Assembly (NCBI GenBank): GCA_903928495.1
Contig: CAIYQZ010000031.1
Location: 1-64,000, forward strand
Length of the DNA stretch: 64,000 nt
Direction of reading: 5' to 3'
From: an uncultured bacterium
Lineage (GTDB): Bacteria; Pseudomonadota; Gammaproteobacteria; Burkholderiales; Burkholderiaceae_C
Part shown: one piece after another, positions 1 through 8,415 of the stretch
Layout: the number at the start of each line of letters is the position of its first letter
Numbering within the stretch: the stretch's first letter is position 1
Notes under the pieces: generated by a model
Database searches by the model: none
The model's input: only the letters and a program-made list of their open reading frames with translations
Told to the model about the DNA's origin: nothing
Program-made: the position numbers and the translations under genes

Positions 1-454
1 CCTGCACATATGGCTTCCCCTGCAGGACGTCCTCAAGCCACGATGCGACAGCCTCCACGCTGCTGTCACGGTGCCAACCATGCGTGGGCACGCTCTCCAG
101 GGCAACTATACTCCCCACAATGGATTGTGCCTTGGCCCCGAAGCTCACGATCGCTGCGTGGTCCCCCGTCCAGTGGACGGTGCGGGCCGGGGCTCCGCCA
201 AGGTTACTCCCCCGCATGTCAGCGGGCACGCGTTGACGACCCCCGTCACTACGATGACTGCGAGGACATGCAGCGAGACATGGTGGCGTGGCGGTAGCAG
301 GACCACAGAGCAACTGAAACACATTGAATGAGCAGTGCACCCGGCCGTGACCTACCGTGCGCCAGATCGCCAGGGCATGGCACGCGCCAGCAGGCGCAAC
401 AAATCGGCGGCATGGTGGCGACAACTTGAAGACTCGGGTGAGCAGGCACTCTGG
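1..454 (-). pseudogene. Open frame running off the left edge; fragment of an unidentified protein
   Basis: I do not recognise this product. The frame is open for about 151 codons from a TAA at 455-457 down to base 1 and continues outside the window. The last 75 codons read like ordinary protein (for example AIVSFGAKAQSIVGSIVALE and SSVEAVASWLEDVLQGKPY). The first half is rich in Cys, Pro and Arg and may be out of frame. No start codon with a ribosome-binding site is evident. It lies one base out of frame from the preceding stretch (249-1052), so the two could be parts of one broken gene. It could also be the genuine 3' part of a gene whose upstream part has decayed. Confidence 0.35.
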
Positions 455-1052
455 TTACCCCACAGTCAACAGCGGCGCTGGGGGCCGGAGAAGAACTACC
501 TGCCCCCACCGGCGGTGCACTCGTGGTTGGCCCACCAAACTCCGGGTTCGAAGCTACGACTGCCAGCGGCTCGGCCCCAAACACCAGTTCCACATCCGAC
601 TCTGCACCATTGACGAAGGGGACCGTGATGCGGCCTGCACCTTCAAGTTGAGTTCCGAGGGCGTTCATTAATTCACAAGGGTCCAGCACCCGTGTCACGT
701 CGCACAGCCGTGCACGGATGCAAAGGCTGACCGGACGGGCTGCGTACCCATGGACTTTGTGCAGCCCTGCATCTGCTAGAGCCTGCCCCGACCTTGCCAG
801 CAAAAAATTCAAAACGCTGACGGTGGAGCTATCGACCACCCCTAGGGCGACTCCACCACTCCCAACCTTTGTGCACCGCACGAAGGTCGGATATTGCTTG
901 TCCTTCACCCACGGGTCCGAGGTGGTGCGACCAAACCGCAAAAAAATATCTTCTGTCCCCAAAAGACGAGCAATTAACGTGGCCTGCCAGGGCGTGCAGG
1001 TGGGACGTGAATGGAAGGCAGGGGGGGGTGACAAGGGATGGACATGCGTCAC
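249..1052 (-). CDS. Hypothetical protein-like reading frame, doubtful
   Basis: The frame runs for 267 codons. Roughly residues 25-175 look protein-like, with stretches such as GVALGVVDSSTVSVLNFLLA and GRITVPFVNGAESDVELVF. The last 90 residues are Cys/Arg-rich and probably noise, and there the other minus-strand frame (1-454) looks better. Third-position GC is visibly lower than in the housekeeping genes to the right, which suggests foreign origin or decay. No family is recognised. The frame is the same as that of a protein-like stretch at 1059-1280, separated from it only by a TAG at 1059-1061. That stretch contains residues reminiscent of a SAP DNA-binding motif (MCAEMGFPKSG), which is a weak resemblance only. 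Confidence 0.25.
   Translation of the reverse strand: MTHVHPLSPPPAFHSRPTCTPWQATLIARLLGTEDIFLRFGRTTSDPWVKDKQYPTFVRCTKVGSGGVALGVVDSSTVSVLNFLLARSGQALADAGLHKVHGYAARPVSLCIRARLCDVTRVLDPCELMNALGTQLEGAGRITVPFVNGAESDVELVFGAEPLAVVASNPEFGGPTTSAPPVGAGSSSPAPSAAVDCGVTRVPAHPSLQVVATMPPICCACWRVPCPGDLAHGRSRPGALLIQCVSVALWSCYRHATMSRCMSSQSS
1021..1028. repeat. G8 homopolymer tract
   Basis: Eight consecutive G on the plus strand (C8 on the minus strand), near the 5' end of the doubtful frame 249-1052. Confidence 0.9.
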
Positions 1053-1603
1053 GTGCAGCTAGGGGTGCGTGGGTGCAGACAACAACTTGACGGCAAGGCC
1101 ATGCACTACCGTGACCTTGAGTCCTGATTTTGGGAACCCCATTTCTGCACACATCTCCTGGAGCCTCTGAACAAACAAACAGCACGACACAGCACACCAC
1201 AACTTGAAGAGGGCACACACAGGTGGGCGACATGCCCCAACCTGAATACGGCTCAAAACGGCACCGTGTGGCAGTGACATGCCAGTGTACGCACCACCAC
1301 AGGAAGCTGAGACAGGGACGCCTGAGTGAAAAGAGACGACGCACCGCCGTCACCACAATTCAGAACCCCTGACCCAGGCTCCAGGGACCCTGCCCACGCA
1401 CACTTGGCCAACACAGTGACGTCACGGTCCAGTCGATCACGGTCCTCACTCGACAGAAAAAGGGATACAAGGATGGGTAGGTCCCAACCCCAGGGACTTG
1501 TGGACCCCACAACGACAGCGGTAGCTGTGATAAGGGCGTCGGTACAGTCGAGGGCAGCCGCTAAAAGTGTCGCGTGCTCTGCGTCCAGATACCCGGCCTG
1601 GTC

Positions 1604-1612
1604 GGGGGGGGG
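1604..1612. repeat. G9 homopolymer tract
   Basis: Nine consecutive G on the plus strand, read as C9 in the HIRAN-like pseudogene. It lies just before the downstream HIRAN half. Confidence 0.95.
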
Positions 1613-1621
1613 TGTGCGTGA

Positions 1622-1633
1622 GGGGGGGGGGGG
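1622..1633. repeat. G12 homopolymer tract
   Basis: Twelve consecutive G, nine bases from the G9 tract. Tracts of this length are prone to slipped-strand mispairing and also to sequencing error. A change of one base here would join the two halves of the HIRAN-like frame. Confidence 0.95.
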
Positions 1634-1893
1634 AACAGCATGTCATGTAGCCGTGGTGCACACCTGTGGCACCAGTTTGACTCACCAGCTTGCTTGGTTC
1701 TGTTGGGTCGCTTGTCATACACTGGATGGCGGACTGGTGGAAGGGGTTTTCTGGCTCCCTTCGAAGTGACAGAAGTGCGCCAGGGCGACAAAGCGTTTTG
1801 TGGTGAAACCTGAACGCGGTACGGTTGGTGGTTGGTGCACAAATCGAGTGAGTCACGGTGATAGGGCACACAAAAATGCAACTCTGGAAGGCG

Positions 1894-4800
1894 TCACGGG
1901 GCCCACCTTCTACGAAGTGTGCAGCGAACTGTCCCAAGAAGGATGGGTGGTGCAGGTGCAGGAGCAGGAGCAGGTGCAGGTGCAGGTGCAGGTGCAGGTG
2001 CAGGTGCAGGTGCAGGTGCAGGTGGCGTCGTCAAGTCCAGCACGACGGAGGCGAGCCTCAAAGCACCGTTGTTGCTCAGATTGCCCTTGTCGAGGGTTGG
2101 TGCAGTTCCAGTTGTAGTGCCGCTCACCAAGGTGTATGCGCCTGCACCAGGCTGTGCCCCAAACGTGTTGGTGCGAAACGTGCTCGACCCCGACACATTT
2201 GCGTTGGAACCAGCGGAAATACTGACACTGTCGTGGCTCGCTCCATTGAAGTCGAATTCCAGAATAGATGTGGACTGGAAACTGACGTTGCTGTTGAACG
2301 TTGTTGTTCCGATGGCTCCAGAGCGGCCCGGGCGCAAAGTTCCGAGCAAGTTGATAGTCGGGGTGGAAGATCCAGAACCAGCCACGCTGATGGCATTGCC
2401 CGAGAAAACATCAGAGGCCCCATCGCCAAGGTTGGTTGTTGCGAACCCTGTAATAGACACGTTGCCCCCGCTGCTTTCAACGTTCCCGCTGAAACTGGCC
2501 GTCGAGCTGCCCGCCGGCCCAGATACAGAAATGTTTGAGCCAGCGTTCAAGTTACCAAATCGGGTCGTGCCGGCATTGGTCGCGGTCAGTGCAATGGTGC
2601 TTGTCGACCCCGTTGCCGTTGCATGTACCGGTCCCCCCGTTGTGTCCAGCAGGACGGGCGAGCCAGTGGAGCCGACGTTACCCGCTGTTCCCACCAAAAC
2701 GCTTGAACCGTTGGGTGCGCAAGCACACGTGGACGCCGCAGAGCCTGTGATGCTTGGAGCACTCAGTGCCAGCGATGCGGTGGACAGAGTGGTACCTACA
2801 TCCGTACCACGGGCAGAGATGGCGCCCAGCGAAACAGCGGTGGAACTGGTTACCGCGAAACGCCCCGGAGCATCGCCCCGCAGTGAGGCGAATTCGTTTG
2901 CGGCATTGCTTAAAACCACGCTCCCATCCGTGAGAAAGTAGCCTTCGTTCGCCTGAACATTGGCACCTGCCGCTTGGGTGATGATGCGTGCCGTGCTGCC
3001 GTATGACTCCAGTTGAACACTGCGCCTCGCCAAGGCTGTTCCAGCCTGGATACCAACTTGACTGTCCACCGTACCAACTTGAAAGCCTGTGGCGTTGTTG
3101 CTGAGGAAGTGGAAGTCATCTGTGCTGGTGTTGCCCGCCACAACAGCCACATTGTTCGCAGCATCATTGAGATTGACGTACCTGCCCTGAGCAAACACTC
3201 CATTGGCTTCCAAGCTGCCGATGGTCGTTTGAGACACATCGCTTGTGGTGCTTTGGAGCAGAGAGATGCTGGCTGTCGTGGGCGATGAGCGAGTGATTGC
3301 ACCTTCAACACTCAGCCCGCCCGTGTTGCTGGTCGAGCCAATGACCAGCGTACCTGCAGTAATCCGGTCTAGGGTGGCATCCGTCATCGCCAGCCGGGTG
3401 CCGGTGTTGGCAGCCGAGCCGATATCGATACCTCGGGTGGTCGTTGCGGGTGTCAGGACCACCCGGCCTGTTCCTGCCGAGGCGGTCCCAGCAGGCGTTG
3501 GGCCAAACGAAATCCTATCCCCGGTCAGGTTGATCTGCCCGCCTGCGCTGCTGACACTTCCTAAAATGTTCAGGTCATTGTTTGTGGAACCGGCAAGGCC
3601 CGTGCCTTGGCCGGTGAGGGACAGCGTGGATGACGCGCCAGTTGTGGACAAACCACCAGTCGTTGCAATGCTGATCGCATGCGAGCCGCTGGGTGGAATA
3701 CTCGGTGGTGGGGCGGGAGCAGGCAGCGTAACTGTTCCGCTGGCCGTTATGTTTCCTGTCGCGGCAACAGGCCTGTTGATTGAAACACTCGTGATGTTGT
3801 TTCCAACCCTGCCATTCACCGTCCCGGTCAAGCTCACATTGCCGCCCGTGATTGCGTTGCCTGTGGTGGGGTTGAGCGCAATGCCACGGGCACCATCGTC
3901 CATCGCCCCTGACAGGTTAGCGCTCAACGTCACCGCGCCTGTTCCAGCGTTCAACGCCCCAGTGCCTGTCGTTCGGATGCCGCTAACCACCACGGGGTCT
4001 GGTGATCCGTTGGTTGGCTGGCCAGTCGCATTGCCTGTTACGCTGATACTGCCGCCACTGGTCGTCAATGGACCGCCGAACAAAACTGCGTCGACCGCGG
4101 TGGTGGTGCTGGCGGCCAGGGTGCTCCCAGTGATAGTGGCCGACACGCTCACGTTGCCTGATCCATTGTTTTCCAGTCGGCTGTCCCCATCGACGTTGAC
4201 AGCCCATGGTTGTGTATCTGTGACGGCGACGGCGCTGGATGTCGATACGCTTATGTTCCCGGTGCCACCAGTCAATACGCTCAAGGGGCTGGCATCGAGG
4301 GCAATTCGTGAGTTACTGGTCACCGTCAAACTGTTTCGGGCTTCCACGTTTGTGTTCACCAAGGAGATGCCTGTGCTGTTGGTGCTGTTGCCAGTAATGG
4401 TGATGTTGCGCCCCGCCAGCGGTGACGTGTTGAGAAAGTCTTCAAGACGGACACCTGTATCGTTGGTGCTGGTGCCTGTCAGCGTGACGTCACCACTTCC
4501 GGCGTTTATGGCGGAACTCACTGACGCAGGCGCAGGGCTCGCCAGCACATACACACCAGGGGCGGCAGTCGGAGGAGGAGGCGCAGCTGCCGCAGTGTTA
4601 GTGCCAATCAGGGTGATGTTGCCAATTGAGGTTCCGCCAAGGGTAGGCACCGAACTGATGGTTTGACCCTCCACGCGCAGCGTGCCGGTGCGGTTCTCTA
4701 TCGTGATGTTGCCACCTTCCGTTCGCACACCTGCTAGCGTGTCACCGCCCACGGTTACCGAAGCACCGGCGTTGAGCCGTTGAGAAACTGGATTTACTGC

Positions 4801-6912
4801 CAGGTTCAAGGCAGAGCCGTCACCTGTGAGTCGGGCGGCTACGTTGTTGATGTTGTTGTCTGTAGACGCAAGGTTGACCGGCCCTGCCGACCTGATGAGC
4901 AAACCATTCGCAACAACTGCACCAGTGCCATTGATGCCGCCAGTGCCCGAATTGAGTCCCACTGTGCCCTGTACAGCGGTATTGAAAGTAGAGGTGATTC
5001 CCGCATTGAGCGTAATGGTGCCGCTGGCCTGCAGGTTTATGTCAGCCCCGCCCGCCCCATCCGAGCGGATGGGTTGATTGACGGTGATGCTGTTTTCGTT
5101 GCTGCGCAAACTCAGCGAATTGGGGTTGCCTCCAAAGTCGATACCGTTGGTCGGCCCAACTGTTCCAACGGTGAAGCTGCCATCCTGTCGGTAAGACAGC
5201 GAACCGGAGGACATGGCACCTGCAAGCGTTTGTATGTTGTTTCCCGCGAGAGTCAGGGTCACATTTCCACTGGATGTGATTCTCAATGCGTTGGCAGAAA
5301 TGGGCGCCGTTTGCGTGATGCCGCCAGCCAATGCATTCAGCTCCACCGTCGATCCAGCTCCGTTGCCCGTGACGGGGGCATTGATGGCAATCGCGTTGTT
5401 TGAATTCAGCGTCAGACTGGTGTTGGCGGCCCAAACCACCGGATCGCTGACCGTGATGTTTCCGGGATTCGGTGCAAGAGAACCCGTACTCACAGTCACA
5501 TTGTTGGTCGCCAGTGCATTGGTGAGGGTGGTTGTGTTCAGATTGGCTGTGGCCGGGGGGGCAGTGTCGGGCGAAAAACTTGTGGTGCTGCCCACCAATC
5601 CCGCGTTGGCTGCCGTGGAAATGGTGATGTCGGTGGGATCCAGCAGCAAATTGCCTGTGCGGCCTTGCTCGGCGGTGGTGTTGACCGAACCGTCAAAGAC
5701 CAGATTGGCCTTGCCCGACACCTCCACATTCCCCCCATCGCCTCCCTGTGCGCCTCCCCGCGCCGACACATCACCGGCAAAACGGGTTGTGTTGTCCGCC
5801 CAAGTCACCACGGTGCCGCCCTGTCCGTTCATCAACGCATCTGCATTGAGTTCCGCGCCTTGGGTCACCGTCGTCGTTCGAGCATTCGCGAGCCGGGCGT
5901 CCTGACCTTGCCAACCGCCGCCAATCAAAATCTCCCCACGACCCGCCTCGCCACTGGCGTTCACTCGCGCCGTTGCACCAAGGTTCACGGTTTGTGCCGT
6001 GGCGTGGAACAGCCCCCCCAGTTTCTCCAGACGTTGCACCCGGCTTTGGCCGTCGATGTCTGCACGGTCTTTGGCCACCAGCATCACCTTGCCGCCGTCG
6101 CCTGTCACGGCTTGAACGTCGATCTGACCGCTGTGTTTCAGGGTGCTGGCAAACATGCCCACGGCATTGCCTTGCAGGGTGCCCAGGTTGAGGGCTGCAT
6201 TGGCAGGCGCCTGCACCTCAAACACCAGCCCTTCCAGCCCGGGTGACACGAGTTCGATTTTCTGGCCGGCGGCCAACATCACGGCCCCGTTGTCGGCCTG
6301 GATCAGCGCCCCTGGTTGAATGGTCACATCGGGTGCCAGCAGCACCACGTCACCGGTCCGCGCCAGCACACGTCCCAGCACGCTCACGGCCGCGCCACCT
6401 TCAAACCGCAGGCGGCCGCTCAGTGCGTCGGCATCCGTCATCTGCATGGCGGCAGCAGTGAAGCGGGCGGTGTCCACCACGGCACCGGCGCCCACGGCAA
6501 TGCCTGCAGGGTTGACCAGCACCAGGTGGCCGTTGGAGCCGAGGTTGCCCAGAATGCTCGACGGGTTGGGTGCGGTCACCCGGTTGATGCTGGTGCTGGT
6601 GGCACTGGGTTGGTTGAACCAGGTGCTGGTGCCAGCCGGTACGTTGAAACTTTGCCAGTTGATGGTGGAATGCTGGGCACCTGGTGCATTGAGGGTGTTC
6701 ACCACCAGGTTGCCGCCTTGCTGCTGAAATGAGGCTTGCCCGGCCACCACCTGTGCCCCGCTGGGTTGCGCCTGCGCCCAGGGACATGTCGAAATGAAGG
6801 CCGCCGCCACCGACCAGGCCAGCAAATTGGGCTGAAACCCCTGGGCCGCCGGGCTGTGGGCGGGCGCAATGTGTTGCGCGGTGGTTGCGGCTCTGGTTGT
6901 CGTGCGGCGCAT
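1894..6912 (-). CDS. Filamentous haemagglutinin-type secreted adhesin, probably C-terminally truncated
   Basis: This is a 1,672-residue exoprotein of the two-partner-secretion type. It has a long basic, extended signal peptide (hydrophobic stretch LLAWSVAAAFISTCPWAQA), then a haemagglutination-activity (TPS) domain over roughly residues 50-165 with the hallmark LVNPAGI, then GNLLLDPTDITIS near residue 420 and over a thousand residues of Thr/Ser/Gly/Asn-rich beta-helix-like repeats. I chose the start at 6912 because GGGGGAG lies 6-7 bases upstream; the ATG at 6942 has no such site. The protein stops 17 residues after an Ala-Pro tract, where related proteins usually carry a further C-terminal part, so it looks cut off. 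No TpsB outer-membrane transporter is seen in the window. Base composition is lower in GC than the neighbours, suggesting transfer. Confidence 0.85.
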   Translation of the reverse strand: MRRTTTRAATTAQHIAPAHSPAAQGFQPNLLAWSVAAAFISTCPWAQAQPSGAQVVAGQASFQQQGGNLVVNTLNAPGAQHSTINWQSFNVPAGTSTWFNQPSATSTSINRVTAPNPSSILGNLGSNGHLVLVNPAGIAVGAGAVVDTARFTAAAMQMTDADALSGRLRFEGGAAVSVLGRVLARTGDVVLLAPDVTIQPGALIQADNGAVMLAAGQKIELVSPGLEGLVFEVQAPANAALNLGTLQGNAVGMFASTLKHSGQIDVQAVTGDGGKVMLVAKDRADIDGQSRVQRLEKLGGLFHATAQTVNLGATARVNASGEAGRGEILIGGGWQGQDARLANARTTTVTQGAELNADALMNGQGGTVVTWADNTTRFAGDVSARGGAQGGDGGNVEVSGKANLVFDGSVNTTAEQGRTGNLLLDPTDITISTAANAGLVGSTTSFSPDTAPPATANLNTTTLTNALATNNVTVSTGSLAPNPGNITVSDPVVWAANTSLTLNSNNAIAINAPVTGNGAGSTVELNALAGGITQTAPISANALRITSSGNVTLTLAGNNIQTLAGAMSSGSLSYRQDGSFTVGTVGPTNGIDFGGNPNSLSLRSNENSITVNQPIRSDGAGGADINLQASGTITLNAGITSTFNTAVQGTVGLNSGTGGINGTGAVVANGLLIRSAGPVNLASTDNNINNVAARLTGDGSALNLAVNPVSQRLNAGASVTVGGDTLAGVRTEGGNITIENRTGTLRVEGQTISSVPTLGGTSIGNITLIGTNTAAAAPPPPTAAPGVYVLASPAPASVSSAINAGSGDVTLTGTSTNDTGVRLEDFLNTSPLAGRNITITGNSTNSTGISLVNTNVEARNSLTVTSNSRIALDASPLSVLTGGTGNISVSTSSAVAVTDTQPWAVNVDGDSRLENNGSGNVSVSATITGSTLAASTTTAVDAVLFGGPLTTSGGSISVTGNATGQPTNGSPDPVVVSGIRTTGTGALNAGTGAVTLSANLSGAMDDGARGIALNPTTGNAITGGNVSLTGTVNGRVGNNITSVSINRPVAATGNITASGTVTLPAPAPPPSIPPSGSHAISIATTGGLSTTGASSTLSLTGQGTGLAGSTNNDLNILGSVSSAGGQINLTGDRISFGPTPAGTASAGTGRVVLTPATTTRGIDIGSAANTGTRLAMTDATLDRITAGTLVIGSTSNTGGLSVEGAITRSSPTTASISLLQSTTSDVSQTTIGSLEANGVFAQGRYVNLNDAANNVAVVAGNTSTDDFHFLSNNATGFQVGTVDSQVGIQAGTALARRSVQLESYGSTARIITQAAGANVQANEGYFLTDGSVVLSNAANEFASLRGDAPGRFAVTSSTAVSLGAISARGTDVGTTLSTASLALSAPSITGSAASTCACAPNGSSVLVGTAGNVGSTGSPVLLDTTGGPVHATATGSTSTIALTATNAGTTRFGNLNAGSNISVSGPAGSSTASFSGNVESSGGNVSITGFATTNLGDGASDVFSGNAISVAGSGSSTPTINLLGTLRPGRSGAIGTTTFNSNVSFQSTSILEFDFNGASHDSVSISAGSNANVSGSSTFRTNTFGAQPGAGAYTLVSGTTTGTAPTLDKGNLSNNGALRLASVVLDLTTPPAPAPAPAPAPAPAPAPAPAPAPAPPILLGTVRCTLRRRWAP
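1949..2024. repeat. Hexanucleotide tandem repeat (GGTGCA)n inside the adhesin gene
   Basis: About 12 units of GGTGCA, two of them varied to GGAGCA, encode an Ala-Pro tract near the C-terminus of the adhesin on the minus strand. Because the unit is six bases, slippage would change linker length without changing frame. Confidence 0.95.
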
Positions 6913-6935
6913 CTGTAACTCCCCCGGAAAGCATG

Positions 6936-6950
6936 GGGCCACAGTGGCCC
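6936..6950. promoter_or_regulatory. Palindrome upstream of the adhesin gene
   Basis: GGGCCAC-A-GTGGCCC is a perfect inverted repeat with 7-bp arms, 24 bases upstream of the adhesin ATG. It could be an operator or a hairpin in the 5' untranslated region. There is no T-run to make it a clear terminator for the uracil-DNA glycosylase operon upstream. Confidence 0.4.
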
Positions 6951-6962
6951 GTCAAGCCGCTA

Positions 6963-6990
6963 ACTTTACCTTCCGCTGCCATTTCGGCAA
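6963..6990 (-). promoter_or_regulatory. Candidate sigma-70 promoter of the adhesin gene
   Basis: On the minus strand TTGCCG and TAAAGT are separated by 16 bases, each matching four of six consensus positions. Transcription would start near 6956, placing the 6936-6950 palindrome in the leader. Confidence 0.3.
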
Positions 6991-7030
6991 GTGCTGTTTG
7001 CGCTGGCTGTGCACACCAGCCCTCAAAACA

Positions 7031-7873
7031 TCACGTTTCGGCCGAGGGAGTCAGGGGGTTGTACCCCAGCGCGTCCATGGCCAGGCACAGATCGGCCCAG
7101 GTTTTGCCTTTGTCGGCGGGGCTGCGCAGCAGGTAGGCGGGGTGGTAGCTCACGACCACGGGCCGCCCATCCACCCGGTACACCTGCCCGCGCAGTTTGC
7201 CCAGGGGCAGTTTGTCCACGTCGGGCACCACACCGGCCAACAGGGTCTGGGCGGCAAAGCGGCCCAAGGCCAAGATGAGGTCGGGCTGCACCAGATCGAT
7301 CTGCCGCTGCAGGTAGGGGCGGCACTGCGCCACCTCGGCGGGCTCAGGGTTGCGGTTGTGCGGTGGGCGGCACTTGATGACGTTGGCGATGTACACATCG
7401 GCCTCGCGTGTCAGGCCCATGGCGGCCAACATGGCGTCCAGCAGTTGCCCTGCGGGGCCGACAAAGGGCAGGCCCTGTTTGTCTTCCTGCTCGCCGGGGG
7501 CTTCGCCCACGATCATCCAGCGCGCACTGCGGTTGCCCATGCCGGGCACGGCGTTTTGGCGGCCTTGGCACAGGCCGCACGCCTGGCAAGACTGGATGGC
7601 TTCGGTCAGTGCGTCCCAGTCCAAGTCCCCAATGGCGGGATTGGCAGTGGGCGCAGTGGCAGTGGCAGGGGCAGGCACAGGAGCCGCTGCTGGCGCAGGG
7701 GCTGGGCGCACGGTTGCGGGGGCCAGGGTTGCAGGTTTGGCTTCCGCAGCCGTTTCGGTGATGGCCTCGGGCCACCACACGGGCGTGCCCATGGCAGCCA
7801 GCATGGCGCGCTGGCGTTCGTCCAGTTGCAGCGAGTGCAGGGCTGTTGTGGGGTCGACGGTGGGCGGGTTCAT
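7031..7873 (-). CDS. Uracil-DNA glycosylase, family 4 (iron-sulfur)
   Basis: This 280-residue enzyme removes uracil from DNA in base-excision repair. After a variable, Ala/Pro-rich N-terminal 100 residues comes the family 4 core: CQACGLCQGR carries two of the cluster cysteines, then the catalytic GEAPGEQED motif, KCRPPHNRNPEPAEVAQCR with the other two cysteines, LALGRFAAQTLL, and the late VVSYHPAYLLRSP motif. The frame is open further upstream, but the ATG at 7873 overlaps the rimI stop as ATGA, which is the usual translational coupling, so I use it. It is the last gene of a tsaB-rimI-UDG operon. It could be annotated as a DNA polymerase-associated protein in older schemes, but the cysteine pattern makes the UDG call secure. 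Confidence 0.93.
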   Translation of the reverse strand: MNPPTVDPTTALHSLQLDERQRAMLAAMGTPVWWPEAITETAAEAKPATLAPATVRPAPAPAAAPVPAPATATAPTANPAIGDLDWDALTEAIQSCQACGLCQGRQNAVPGMGNRSARWMIVGEAPGEQEDKQGLPFVGPAGQLLDAMLAAMGLTREADVYIANVIKCRPPHNRNPEPAEVAQCRPYLQRQIDLVQPDLILALGRFAAQTLLAGVVPDVDKLPLGKLRGQVYRVDGRPVVVSYHPAYLLRSPADKGKTWADLCLAMDALGYNPLTPSAET

Positions 7874-8415
7874 GGCTTGGGCGGGTGGGCCCGCAGGTTC
7901 AGGCTCATCACCACCGCGTCTTCGCGCTGGCCGTTGCCTGCGGGGTAGTACTGCTTGCGCAGGCCCACAGGCAAGAAGCCCATGCGGCGGTACAGGCCCT
8001 GGGCGGGGGTGTTGCCGGTGCGCACTTCCAGCCACAGCCAGGCGTGGCCTTGGGCCAGCGTGTGGGTGGCCAGGGCTTGCAGCAACACCAGGCCCCAGCC
8101 CTGGCGGCGGTGTTCGGGGGCGACGGCAATGTTGAGCAGGTGCATTTCGTCCACGCCCGCCATGGCCACCCAATAGCCCAGCAGCATGTGGCCGCTGGCG
8201 GTGAGTTGCAGCGGGTTGTCGCCAGGCAGCGGTGGGGTGACCAGCATCTGCGCGGGGTAGCCCGACCGCAGTGAATCTTCAAAGTTGCCGCGCGACCAGG
8301 GGTGGGCGTAGGCGCGCTTTTCGGTGTCCCACACCAGGTCGAGGTCTGCCTCTGTCAGGGGCAACAGGTGGAGCTCGCGCTCGGCGGCCTGCGTGGGTGC
8401 GAGGGCGTGCGTCAT
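7870..8415 (-). CDS. rimI: Ribosomal protein alanine N-acetyltransferase RimI
   Basis: A GNAT-fold acetyltransferase of 181 residues expected to acetylate the N-terminal alanine of ribosomal protein S18. The acetyl-CoA binding motif is visible as VAPEHRRQGWG, preceded by the beta4 strand MHLLNIAV and followed by LEVRTGNTPAQGLYRRMGF, the conserved RimI tail motif. The gene overlaps tsaB upstream and UDG downstream by four bases each. Adjacency to tsaB is a very common arrangement in proteobacteria and supports the name over other GNAT members. Confidence 0.92.
   Translation of the reverse strand: MTHALAPTQAAERELHLLPLTEADLDLVWDTEKRAYAHPWSRGNFEDSLRSGYPAQMLVTPPLPGDNPLQLTASGHMLLGYWVAMAGVDEMHLLNIAVAPEHRRQGWGLVLLQALATHTLAQGHAWLWLEVRTGNTPAQGLYRRMGFLPVGLRKQYYPAGNGQREDAVVMSLNLRAHPPKP

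Larger units (their letters stand above)
1253..1937 (-). pseudogene. Frameshifted HIRAN-domain protein, split at poly-C tracts
   Basis: Two protein-like stretches lie on the minus strand in different frames. The upstream one (about 1850-1640) contains LRREPENPFHQSAI, which fits the conserved HIRAN signature (L..REPDNPYDPNAI). The downstream one (1612 to about 1290) contains AGYLDAEHATLLAAALD and then TATAVVVG, which fit the following HIRAN strands (VGYL..., A.VVVG). The two frames meet inside C9 and C12 tracts; removing one C from either tract would join them. HIRAN domains bind 3' DNA ends in repair and remodelling proteins. As the sequence stands the upstream frame terminates at 1446. It may be a decayed gene, a phase-variable gene in its off state, or a homopolymer sequencing error. 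The 5' end nearly overlaps the stop of the adhesin gene on the same strand. Confidence 0.5.

Noticed and set aside
829-1356. 175-codon minus-strand frame
   Set aside because: Cys/Trp-rich in the way of random frames, and other frames over the same bases look better.
1326-1769. 147-codon plus-strand frame through the G tracts
   Set aside because: It lies opposite the better HIRAN-like frames and has no recognisable content.
1949-2024. Short tandem repeat considered as CRISPR
   Set aside because: The units are six bases with no spacers and sit inside a coding sequence.
3245-4666. Long plus-strand frame (473 codons) opposite the adhesin gene
   Set aside because: It is Val/Pro/Leu-repetitive and mirrors the Thr/Ser/Asn-rich repeats of the adhesin; it is a shadow frame.
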